This document shows, piece by piece, positions 9,554-16,875 of a DNA stretch of 39,019 nt (its first letter is position 1; every line of letters begins with the position of its first letter). The translations under genes and the position numbers were made by a program. Location: contig NZ_LN651373.1 in assembly GCF_000826125.2 (NCBI RefSeq), positions 1,981,428 to 2,020,446 of the forward strand. Reading direction: 5' to 3'. The notes beneath the pieces are model-generated. The model had not been told where the DNA came from and made no database searches. It saw nothing but the letters and a program-made list of their open reading frames with translations. The stretch is from Bhargavaea cecembensis (GTDB taxonomy: Bacteria; Bacillota; Bacilli; Bacillales_A; Planococcaceae).

Positions 9554-10285
9554 TTAAATAATGACCTTTCCGTCTGAGAGATAGGGGGCCGCCGCCAGGA
9601 CGCCCTCCCGCGCCGCGAAGCGCAGCTCGTCCTGCAGCCCGATGCCGGCCATTCCCTTGCCGACGGCAGACCGGCTGAACACCTTCTCCGCATTCCCCCG
9701 GTATGCTTCATAGAAAAGAACAGCCCCGGCCGCACTGTCCGGCAGATTCTGTCCGCCATTCCCGGCCAGCCGAAGCAGTTCCGAAATAAACAAGCCGGCG
9801 CCGAAGAAATCTTCCAGGCTGAAGCCGCCCCCTGACCCTGAACAGATCACGAGGATGGTTTCGCCTTCATATTCTGCGAAAACCTTTTCTGCGACGGCTC
9901 TCCCGTTCAGGAGCGAAGCCATCCAGACTTTCTTTGCATCCGATGCCTTTTTGATCGCGACCGTCCCGTTCGTCGTCGCCAGGAAAACCGGCCTTCCTTC
10001 CACCTGCTCGGACAACTGTCCGGGCAATGGATCGAGAAAACCGTCAATCGTCTTCCCCATATACTCGCCCGCCAGGCAACCGTTCTCGGTCCCGGCCGAA
10101 CGCCCCCTCGCATCTTCTCCGTCCATGCACGGGATGACTTCCGCCGCGCCGGCTTCCAGACAGGCGGCGATTGTCGTCGTGGCGAGCAGGACATCAAGCA
10201 CGACGGCCACATTCGTCTCATCCACCCGCCCCTCATCCAGTTCCTCTTTTTTCAGGATGAGCCGGACGTCCAACTCCCTTTCCAT
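9554..10285 (-). CDS. ComB-family 2-phosphosulfolactate phosphatase-like protein
   Basis: Resembles the ComB family, whose founding member hydrolyses 2-phosphosulfolactate in coenzyme M synthesis. Visible family features are VVLDVLLATTTI near the N-terminus, ATTNGT in the middle, CSGSGGGFSLEDFFGAG, and an ENG motif. Two points differ from what I recall of the family: the usual VLRATT reads VLLATT, and the GFDLGNSP-like stretch reads GFLDPLPG. The ATG at 10285 shares one base with the stop of the kinase gene (TGATG). A TTG one codon earlier is better spaced from AAGGGGA and could be the start. A coenzyme M role is unlikely here. Its place between kinase and ligase suggests a phospho-metabolite, but this is inference. 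Confidence 0.8.
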   Translation of the reverse strand: MERELDVRLILKKEELDEGRVDETNVAVVLDVLLATTTIAACLEAGAAEVIPCMDGEDARGRSAGTENGCLAGEYMGKTIDGFLDPLPGQLSEQVEGRPVFLATTNGTVAIKKASDAKKVWMASLLNGRAVAEKVFAEYEGETILVICSGSGGGFSLEDFFGAGLFISELLRLAGNGGQNLPDSAAGAVLFYEAYRGNAEKVFSRSAVGKGMAGIGLQDELRFAAREGVLAAAPYLSDGKVII

Positions 10286-11337
10286 CAAGACTTAATCCCC
10301 TTTGATGCATGGCTGATCAAGTTTTCCACGAACTTTCCGAAATGGGCGAAGCGGGGATCATCGGTCTGTCCGTTTTTAAAGCGGAAGTAGATCTGCTGGC
10401 AGATCACGGCGAGCTTGAAATAAGCGAACGTCAAATAATAATCGATGTTGCTGACGTCACGTCCGCTCTTCTCGGCGTAGGCACTGATGAACTCCTTCCT
10501 CGTGTAAAAGCCGTCCAGAACGGTGACCGGCGGCTTTCCGAGCCCCTTTTTCAGCAACTCGGGATCATCCGCCTGAATCCAATAGCTCATGGCAGCCGCC
10601 ACGTCCGCGAGCGGGTCTCCGACCGTCGTCATCTCCCAGTCGAACAATCCGGTCATTTCCCCGAAGTCCGGGGAGAACATCGCATTATTCAATTTGTAAT
10701 CGTAATGGATGACGGCGGGCGCACCGGACGTTGGCACGTTTGCGGCCAAATAGTCCATCAGTTCAACGATTCCCGGCACTTCATCCGTCTTGGCCCGTTC
10801 GTAACGGCCGATCCATCCGTCCACCTGGCGCTTCATGAAGCCTTCCGGCCGTGCCATCTCCGCGAGTGCGGTCTTCCGGTAATCGATCCCGTGCAGCTCC
10901 GCAAGCTTGTCGACCATCAGCCGTGAGATTTTCTTTCCCAGATCAGGTGTGTATGGGATGTTTTCAGGAAAATCCGTGTCCAGCACGATGCCGGTTCTGC
11001 GCTCCATGATAAAAAACGGGCTTCCGATAATCGTTTCATCATCCGAAAAGACATACGGTTTCGGAGCGGGCTCAAACACGGGGTTCAGTGCGTTGAGGAC
11101 GGCATATTCCCTCCCCATATCATGAGCTTTCGGTGCCACCGGTCCGAGCGGCGGACGCCTGAGCACCGCTTCCCATTCCCCGATTCGCAGCAAGTAAGTC
11201 AAATTGGAATGCCCTGCACTGAACTGCCGGATCTCCAGCTCTCCTTCCGGCGCTTCGGGCAGCCTGTCCCGGATAAACGATGTCAGCCTGCCGACATCGA
11301 GTTCTTCCCCCTGCCTGACAAGAATCGTCTCGCTCAT
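10285..11337 (-). CDS. APH-fold acyl-CoA kinase, ACAD10/11-kinase/LvaA type
   Basis: Aminoglycoside-phosphotransferase-fold kinase of 350 residues. It starts with the FSAGHSNLTYLL nucleotide-loop region and the VLRRPPLGPVAPKAHDMGREY stretch split by a few residues, typical of the APH domain fused to human ACAD10/ACAD11. The catalytic loop reads HYD (211-213) with Asn218, and the metal Asp is Asp233 in DWE. In ACAD10/11 and Pseudomonas LvaA this domain phosphorylates the 4-hydroxyl of 4-hydroxyacyl-CoA. An acyl-CoA dehydrogenase, SDR and CoA ligase nearby support the same job here. The ATG at 11337 follows AAGGAGG. Antibiotic phosphorylation is unlikely. No LvaB-like small partner gene is present. 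Confidence 0.88.
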   Translation of the reverse strand: MSETILVRQGEELDVGRLTSFIRDRLPEAPEGELEIRQFSAGHSNLTYLLRIGEWEAVLRRPPLGPVAPKAHDMGREYAVLNALNPVFEPAPKPYVFSDDETIIGSPFFIMERRTGIVLDTDFPENIPYTPDLGKKISRLMVDKLAELHGIDYRKTALAEMARPEGFMKRQVDGWIGRYERAKTDEVPGIVELMDYLAANVPTSGAPAVIHYDYKLNNAMFSPDFGEMTGLFDWEMTTVGDPLADVAAAMSYWIQADDPELLKKGLGKPPVTVLDGFYTRKEFISAYAEKSGRDVSNIDYYLTFAYFKLAVICQQIYFRFKNGQTDDPRFAHFGKFVENLISHASKGIKS

Positions 11338-11355
11338 ATGATTGTTCCTCCTTAA

Positions 11356-11375
11356 AATACTGTCCGGTTGGTATG
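11356..11375. promoter_or_regulatory. Second TetR operator-like palindrome, before the kinase gene
   Basis: AATACTGTCCGGTTGGTATG matches 17 of 20 positions of the palindrome at 14113-14132. It ends 18 bp before the kinase start and just after the tetR stop. A weak GC hairpin without T-run (about 11386-11404) lies between, so an internal regulated promoter is possible. Confidence 0.6.
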
Positions 11376-11424
11376 TTGAACTCAAAGCGCTGTTCCGCAG
11401 CGCTGTCCGCCTCTTACCCGTCTG

Positions 11425-11994
11425 TCAGTTCCGGGTTCGGATGCCGTCCAGAACGAGATCCGAATACAGCGCCGCCAGTTCGGCCGGCTTTACCTCACCT
11501 TCCGGGTGAAACCAGTTATAGCTGTAATTCGATATTCCAAGCACGGCGAATGCGACCATGTCGGCGCGCAGGCCGTCCTTGAACTCCCCGCTCTCCATCC
11601 CATTCCGGATAATCCCTTCGATGTTGAGCCGGAAACGGTCCCGCTCCTCTGTGATCATCCGGACATTCTCCTTGGCAAGATGGCGGATCTCCCGGAAGAA
11701 GACACGGCCGCTCGGCCCGTTCTTCCCGATATCCAGAATCAGCAGTTCAATCACTGCATGCAGTTTCCCCCTGTTTGAGAGGCGATCGTCGCCTAAGATT
11801 GCCTCCTGCCGCCTCAAAAGTTCAGAAATATACTCCAGGTGTATATCCATGAGAAGCTGTTCCTTGCTCTTGAAATAGTAATAGAACGTTCCTTTCGTGG
11901 CGCCGACCGCATCGGCGATATCCTGGATCGAAGTGGCGCTGAATCCTTTCTGCTCGAAAAGGGCGATGCTCGCTTCCGTAATTCTCTCTTTCAT
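11425..11994 (-). CDS. TetR-family transcriptional regulator
   Basis: One-component repressor of 189 residues. The N-terminal helix-turn-helix reads IADAVGATKGTFYYYFKSKEQLL at about 25-50 in two pieces, a textbook TetR recognition region. The rest is an all-helical ligand domain. The ligand is unknown; TetR proteins in acyl-CoA operons often sense acyl-CoA. It is encoded inside the operon it probably controls, 106 bp after the SDR gene. Two near-identical palindromes at 14113-14132 and 11356-11375 are the best operator candidates. ATG start at 11994; the ribosome site is weak (GGAGAATGTGA). Confidence 0.92.
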   Translation of the reverse strand: MKERITEASIALFEQKGFSATSIQDIADAVGATKGTFYYYFKSKEQLLMDIHLEYISELLRRQEAILGDDRLSNRGKLHAVIELLILDIGKNGPSGRVFFREIRHLAKENVRMITEERDRFRLNIEGIIRNGMESGEFKDGLRADMVAFAVLGISNYSYNWFHPEGEVKPAELAALYSDLVLDGIRTRN

Positions 11995-12100
11995 TTCACA
12001 TTCTCCGTCCGTCTCTGATTATTTGACTGAATTTATATTATCACAAGACGGAATCCAGGCATCCGGCGCCTGAGGCGGACAGATGAATACGGTCTGCGTA

Positions 12101-12871
12101 TCAGAAGGCATGCGCCCCGCCGTCGACGGTCAGGATATCGCCCGTGATGTAGTCCGAAGCAGGGGAGGCGAGAAACAGGGCCGCCCCTTTCAGGTCCGAA
12201 TCGTTCCCCAGCCTTCCGAGAGGCGTGCTGTCCATGATGTAGTCCTTCCCGTGCTCAATCAGGACCTTGGACATCTTCGTCGGGAAGAACCCCGGCGCAA
12301 TTGCATTGACGTTGATCTGGTGACGGCCCCATTTGACGGCCAGGTCCTTTGTAAAAGTCATGACCGCCCCTTTGCTCGTGTTGTAGCCGATCGTCTGCAT
12401 AAACGGATGGGTCCCGCCGAACCCCGCGATCGAGGAGATGTTGATGATCTTTCCGCCTTTTTGCGCAATCATGACCTTGCCCGCTTCTTGGCTCATCAGG
12501 AAAGTGCCGGTCACGTTGACGTTGATCACTTTTTCCCAGGCTTCGACCGGCATTTCCTCAACCGGCGCCCCCCAGCTGGCCCCGCTGTTGTTGACGAGAA
12601 TATCGATGCGGCCGAAGTGCTGCTTTGTTCCGTCCACGACCCTCTTGATTTGTTCCGGATCGGTCACATCGCACTGGAAGGCGAGAGAGTCAACCCCCAT
12701 TCCCTTCAGTTTTGCACTCATGCTTTCGCAAGACTCCAAGTCCCGGGAGCACACGACAACGTTGGCGCCCGCTTCCGCATACGCCTCGGCAATCTGGGCA
12801 CCGAGCCCCCGCCCCCCTCCGGTTACGATGGCTGTTTTCCCGTCCAGTTTAAACAGATCGAGTACACTCAT
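12101..12871 (-). CDS. SDR-family NAD(P)-dependent oxidoreductase
   Basis: Classical short-chain dehydrogenase of 256 residues. The Rossmann motif TGGGRGLG is at 17-24, NNSG near 94-97, Ser146 or Ser147, and the catalytic Tyr163 and Lys167 in YNTSK. The C-terminus DGG is typical. Its start overlaps the stop of the acyl-CoA dehydrogenase gene as ATGA, so translation is coupled. In the Lva pathway an SDR (LvaD) interconverts the 4-oxo and 4-hydroxy acyl-CoA; the same role is inferred here. A 3-hydroxyacyl reduction (FabG-like) is the main alternative. Confidence 0.9.
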   Translation of the reverse strand: MSVLDLFKLDGKTAIVTGGGRGLGAQIAEAYAEAGANVVVCSRDLESCESMSAKLKGMGVDSLAFQCDVTDPEQIKRVVDGTKQHFGRIDILVNNSGASWGAPVEEMPVEAWEKVINVNVTGTFLMSQEAGKVMIAQKGGKIINISSIAGFGGTHPFMQTIGYNTSKGAVMTFTKDLAVKWGRHQINVNAIAPGFFPTKMSKVLIEHGKDYIMDSTPLGRLGNDSDLKGAALFLASPASDYITGDILTVDGGAHAF

Positions 12872-14097
12872 TTTGCCGAACCTTCTTTCTCCCGGTATTT
12901 TTTCATTTCCAGTCTGCCGACCTGCTGTGAATGAACTTCATCCGGCCCGTCGGCGATCCGCAGGCTTCTCGCGCCCGCATACATTGAAGCCAGCGGGAAG
13001 TCTTCACTGACACCTGCACCGCCGAACGTCTGGATGGCGCGGTCAATCACTTTGGCCGCCATATTCGGTGCCACGACTTTGATCATGGCGATTTCAGCCT
13101 TCGCCTCCTTGTTGCCGACCGTGTCCATCATATGGGCCGCCTTCAGCGTCAAAAGCCTCGCCTGTTCGATCTCCATGCGCGATTCGGCAATCCATTGCAG
13201 AATGATTCCGTGATCGGCCAACTTCCGCCCGAACGTCTCGCGCTCCCCGGCCCTCCGGCACATCAGTTCAAGCGCACGTTCCGCCGCGCCGATCAGGCGC
13301 ATGCAATGATGAATCCTGCCGGGGCCCAGCCTTCCCTGTGCGATGGCAAATCCTTTGCCTTCGCCCCAAATCATGTTTTCCGCAGGAACCCTGACATCGT
13401 TGAAACTGATTTCCGCATGTCCGTGCGGTGCATCATCATAGCCGAACACCGGCAGCATCCGCTCGACCGTCACGCCCTCTGCATCGGCAGGAACGAGGAT
13501 CATCGACTGCTGTTCATGGCGGGGGCCGTCCGGATCGCTCTTCCCCATGAAAATGAACACCCCACAACGGGGATCCCCGGCACCCGAAGTCCACCATTTC
13601 CGTCCGTTCAACCTATACTCGTCCCCTTCACGACGGATGCTCGACCGGATGTTCGTTGCATCGCTTGAAGCCACATCGGGCTCCGTCATCGCGAATGCGG
13701 AGCGGATCTCCCCTTCCAAAAGCGGGATGAGCCATTTCTTCTTCTGTTCCTCCGAACCATACTTCGCCAGCACTTCCATGTTGCCGGTGTCCGGTGCATT
13801 ACAGTTGAATACCTCCGGCGCGATGGGGGATCTTCCCATGATTTCGCAGAGAGGCGCGTATTCAAAGTTGGTCAGCCCCGCCCCGTATCGCTCATCCGGC
13901 AGAAACAGATTCCAGAGTCCCTGCGCTTTTGCTTCTTTCTTGAGCTCTTCGATGATCGGAGGGACTGACGACCATCTGTCCGGCTGTGCGGCCAGCTGTT
14001 GACGGTATACTTCTTCGTTCGGATAAATCCGCTCGTCCATGAAACGGGTCAGGCGTTCTTGCATCTCTTTCACTTTTTCCGAAAATATGAATTCCAT
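12868..14097 (-). CDS. Acyl-CoA dehydrogenase, ACAD10/11 (LvaC) type
   Basis: FAD-dependent acyl-CoA dehydrogenase fold of 409 residues. Motifs shared with the dehydrogenase part of human ACAD10/11 are visible: [61 protein letters not shown] and [10 protein letters not shown]. In that subfamily the enzyme removes phosphate from 4-phosphoacyl-CoA to give an enoyl-CoA. The start at 14097 follows AAAGGG; an ATG at 14115 lies inside the operator and has no ribosome site. It is the first gene of the operon, directly behind a strong promoter and the palindromic operator. Ordinary beta-oxidation is an alternative but less fitting given the kinase partner. Confidence 0.93.
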   Translation of the reverse strand: MEFIFSEKVKEMQERLTRFMDERIYPNEEVYRQQLAAQPDRWSSVPPIIEELKKEAKAQGLWNLFLPDERYGAGLTNFEYAPLCEIMGRSPIAPEVFNCNAPDTGNMEVLAKYGSEEQKKKWLIPLLEGEIRSAFAMTEPDVASSDATNIRSSIRREGDEYRLNGRKWWTSGAGDPRCGVFIFMGKSDPDGPRHEQQSMILVPADAEGVTVERMLPVFGYDDAPHGHAEISFNDVRVPAENMIWGEGKGFAIAQGRLGPGRIHHCMRLIGAAERALELMCRRAGERETFGRKLADHGIILQWIAESRMEIEQARLLTLKAAHMMDTVGNKEAKAEIAMIKVVAPNMAAKVIDRAIQTFGGAGVSEDFPLASMYAGARSLRIADGPDEVHSQQVGRLEMKKYREKEGSAK

Positions 14098-14112
14098 TTC
14101 TCTACGCCCTTT

Positions 14113-14132
14113 CATACTAACCGGTTGGTATG
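14113..14132. promoter_or_regulatory. Palindromic operator of the acyl-CoA operon
   Basis: CATACTAACCGGTTGGTATG is a near-perfect 20-bp palindrome with one mismatched pair. It begins 3 bp downstream of the -10 box at 14136 and covers the expected transcription start, an ideal repressor site. It recurs before the kinase gene. The TetR protein encoded in the operon is the probable ligand. Confidence 0.8.
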
Positions 14133-14135
14133 TTT

Positions 14136-14164
14136 AGAATATTACATCTCCTATTGCCCGTCAA
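14136..14164 (-). promoter_or_regulatory. SigA-type promoter of the acyl-CoA operon
   Basis: Minus-strand TTGACG, 17-bp spacer, TATTCT, immediately upstream of the operator palindrome and 39 bp before the acyl-CoA dehydrogenase start. Confidence 0.8.
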
Positions 14165-14269
14165 CCGGAAGATTGCCCGTCACGGCGAACGGGAAAACAA
14201 GGATTGACCCAAATTGATGCATGCCGGATCACGATCCGGTCACAAAAATAGGAATATTCGCTCCCCGGG

Positions 14270-14283
14270 TAAGAACGCTTTCA
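14270..14283. promoter_or_regulatory. cre-like CcpA site before acuA
   Basis: TAAGAACGCTTTCA differs at two positions from TGAAAACGCTTTCA. It lies two bases upstream of the acuA -10 box, where CcpA binding would block RNA polymerase. Catabolite repression of acuABC by CcpA is known in B. subtilis. Confidence 0.6.
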
Positions 14284-14285
14284 TG

Positions 14286-14291
14286 TATAAT
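14286..14291 (+). promoter_or_regulatory. -10 box of the acuA promoter
   Basis: A perfect TATAAT lies 33 bp before acuA. No good -35 box is seen at 16-18 bp. Confidence 0.6.
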
Positions 14292-14324
14292 CTGAGATAG
14301 CCACTACAATGAGGCGGTGACAAT

Positions 14325-14957
14325 TTGGAACATGTAAAAACGTACTATTCGATGGAACTGGCACACCCCTCGGGCGACCTGGTCATCGAAGGACCGGTGA
14401 CTCCCGAAAAGCTGGAGTCCCTTCATTTCCACGAGGACCTGATTGCTTTCAGGCAGCCCGAACAGCAGCACAAGGCGATTGTCGGGATTGCCAAGCTTCC
14501 GGAAGGCCGGATTCTGATCGCCCGGCACGAAGATACGATTGCCGGTTATGTGACTTTCCTTTATCCCGATCCTCTGGAACGATGGTCGGAAGGCAAGATG
14601 GACAACCTGATCGAACTCGGCGCCATTGAAGTCATCCCCGCTTTCCGCGGAGGCGGCGTCGGCAAAAAACTTTTGGAAGTGTCCATGATGGACGACCAAA
14701 TGGAAGACTACATCATCATCACGACCGAATATTACTGGCATTGGGACTTGAAAGGCACCAAACTGAACGTCTGGGAATACCGGAAAGTGATGGAGAAGAT
14801 GATGAATGCCGGCGGTCTTGAATACTACGCAACGGACGATCCTGAGATCAGCTCCCACCCCGCCAACTGCCTCATGGCCAGAATCGGCAGCCGCGTCGAC
14901 CAAGAATCCATCCAACAATTCGACCAACTCCGCTTCATGAACAGATTTATGTATTAA
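14325..14957 (+). CDS. acuA: Protein acetyltransferase AcuA
   Basis: GNAT-family enzyme that acetylates and inactivates acetyl-CoA synthetase in B. subtilis. The 210 residues match AcuA along the length. The stretch DPLERWSEGKMDNLIELGAIEV (in two pieces), the acetyl-CoA loop RGGGVGKK (108-115) and the C-terminus RFMNRFMY are clear. The start is TTG (MEHVKTYY), set by alignment to AcuA and by GAGGCGGTG five bases before it. It is the first gene of the acuABC set. Its stop codon is only three bases from the first unit of the 119-bp array, which parts it from acuB. Confidence 0.95.
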   Translation: MEHVKTYYSMELAHPSGDLVIEGPVTPEKLESLHFHEDLIAFRQPEQQHKAIVGIAKLPEGRILIARHEDTIAGYVTFLYPDPLERWSEGKMDNLIELGAIEVIPAFRGGGVGKKLLEVSMMDDQMEDYIIITTEYYWHWDLKGTKLNVWEYRKVMEKMMNAGGLEYYATDDPEISSHPANCLMARIGSRVDQESIQQFDQLRFMNRFMY

Positions 14958-14960
14958 CTC

Positions 14961-16269
14961 TAAAGCGGAGCGGGCCGCCTAGACCCGACAGGCATAAGGC
15001 GCGTTGCAGAGTGAAGCCTGCTTCGCGGCGCAACGTGACTTATGACCCCGAGGGTCTGGCCCGCGCAGCTGGATGACCCTAAAGCGGAGCGGGCCGCCTA
15101 GACCCGACAGGCATAAGGCGCGTTGCAGAGTGAAGCCTGCTTCGCGGCGCAACGTGACTTATGACCCCGAGGGTCTGGCCCGCGCAGCTGGATGACCCTA
15201 AAGCGGAGCGGGCCGCCTAGACCCGACAGGCATAAGGCGCGTTGCAGAGTGAAGCCTGCTTCGCGGCGCAACGTGACTTATGACCCCGAGGGTCTGGCCC
15301 GCGCAGCTGGATGACCCTAAAGCGGAGCGGGCCGCCTAGACCCGACAGGCATAAGGCGCGTTGCAGAGTGAAGCCTGCTTCGCGGCGCAACGTGACTTAT
15401 GACCCCGAGGGTCTGGCCCGCGCAGCTGGATGACCCTAAAGCGGAGCGGGCCGCCTAGACCCGACAGGCATAAGGCGCGTTGCAGAGTGAAGCCTGCTTC
15501 GCGGCGCAACGTGACTTATGACCCCGAGGGTCTGGCCCGCGCAGCTGGATGACCCTAAAGCGGAGCGGGCCGCCTAGACCCGACAGGCATAAGGCGCGTT
15601 GCAGAGTGAAGCCTGCTTCGCGGCGCAACGTGACTTATGACCCCGAGGGTCTGGCCCGCGCAGCTGGATGACCCTAAAGCGGAGCGGGCCGCCTAGACCC
15701 GACAGGCATAAGGCGCGTTGCAGAGTGAAGCCTGCTTCGCGGCGCAACGTGACTTATGACCCCGAGGGTCTGGCCCGCGCAGCTGGATGACCCTAAAGCG
15801 GAGCGGGCCGCCTAGACCCGACAGGCATAAGGCGCGTTGCAGAGTGAAGCCTGCTTCGCGGCGCAACGTGACTTATGACCCCGAGGGTCTGGCCCGCGCA
15901 GCTGGATGACCCTAAAGCGGAGCGGGCCGCCTAGACCCGACAGGCATAAGGCGCGTTGCAGAGTGAAGCCTGCTTCGCGGCGCAACGTGACTTATGACCC
16001 CGAGGGTCTGGCCCGCGCAGCTGGATGACCCTAAAGCGGAGCGGGCCGCCTAGACCCGACAGGCATAAGGCGCGTTGCAGAGTGAAGCCTGCTTCGCGGC
16101 GCAACGTGACTTATGACCCCGAGGGTCTGGCCCGCGCAGCTGGATGACCCTAAAGCGGAGCGGGCCGCCTAGACCCGACAGGCATAAGGCGCGTTGCAGA
16201 GTGAAGCCTGCTTCGCGGCGCAACGTGACTTATGACCCCGAGGGTCTGGCCCGCGCAGCTGGATGACCC
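14961..16269. repeat. Tandem array of eleven 119-bp palindromic units
   Basis: Units start at 14961, 15080, 15199 and so on every 119 bp to 16151; all eleven read identically. Each is a nested palindrome. By position in the unit: GCGGGCC (10-16) pairs with GGCCCGC (98-104), AGACCC (21-26) with GGGTCT (92-97), CATAAG (33-38) with CTTATG (79-84), CGTTGC (42-47) with GCAACG (70-75), and GAAG with CTTC at the tip. The flanks AAAGCGGAG and CGCAGCTGGATG mark the unit ends. No gene, ribosome site or promoter is seen inside. Long frames through it are an effect of repetition. Confidence 0.97.
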
Positions 16270-16838
16270 TAAAGCGGAGCGGGCCGTAATAAGGGAAGCC
16301 AGCCTAAGAGCGCCGCTTAGGCGGCAATGGCTGGCTGACCCGCTTTTAGCGGGCCTCCGACAGGCATAAGACAGCCGGCGGAGCGAAGCCTGCTTCGCAG
16401 AGCCGGATGACTTATGACCCCGAGGGTCTGGCCCGCGCAGCTGGATGGACCCAAAAGCGGAGGGCGGCGGGTCAGGGGCGACAGGCGTAAGACGGTCTGC
16501 AAAGCGAGGCCTGCCTCGCGGAGCAGAACGGCTTACGACCCCGAGCCCCTGTTGCCCAACGCTTTGCTTTTGGGCACAAAAAACATTGCCGCCCGCAGCT
16601 GGATGTTGCAAAAGCGGAGCGGGCCGTAATAAGGGAAGCCAGCCTAAGAGCGCCGCTTAGGCGGCAATGGCTGGCTGACCCGCTTTTAGCGGGCCTCCGA
16701 CAGGCATAAGACAGCCGGCGTCGCGAAGCCTGCTTCGCAGAGCCGGATGACTTATGACCCCGAGGGTCTGGCCCGCGCAGCTGGATGACCCTAAAGCGGA
16801 GGGCGGCGGGTCAGGGGCGACAGGCGTAAGACGGCAGG
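16270..16838. repeat. Diverged longer units of the same palindromic element (B, C, B', truncated C')
   Basis: After the identical copies come variant units: B (16270-16452), C (16453-16609), B' (16610-16791) and a truncated C' (16792-16838). B and B' keep the A-type outer arms and tip but carry an extra inserted hairpin arm with CCTAAG/CTTAGG and AGCCAGCC/GGCTGGCT pairing. C uses different outer arms (CAGGGGC/GCCCCTG), CGTAAG/CTTACG and a GAGGC/GCCTC tip. B and B' are nearly identical, so a B-C pair was duplicated with a 340-bp offset. The last unit breaks off 37 bp before the acuB start. Confidence 0.93.
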
Positions 16839-16875
16839 ACATCAGAAATCGAATCCGAAAAAGGGAGTGAGTGCA

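Noticed and set aside
10285..11337. Aminoglycoside resistance gene
   Set aside because: The APH fold is shared, but the FSAGHSN start, the PPLGP stretch and the acyl-CoA neighbours fit the ACAD10/11 kinase group.
11386..11404. Terminator between tetR and the kinase gene
   Set aside because: AGCGCTG/CAGCGCT forms a short hairpin but no T-run follows on the minus strand.
14961..16838. CRISPR array
   Set aside because: Units are 119 bp, directly abutting and identical over their full length; there are no unique spacers and no cas genes.
14961..16838. Insertion sequence or phage remnant
   Set aside because: No transposase, integrase or terminal target duplication is visible in or beside the array.
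16150..16842. Several 60-150-codon frames inside the palindromic array
   Set aside because: They arise from the repeat units, lack ribosome sites and show no protein-like composition.
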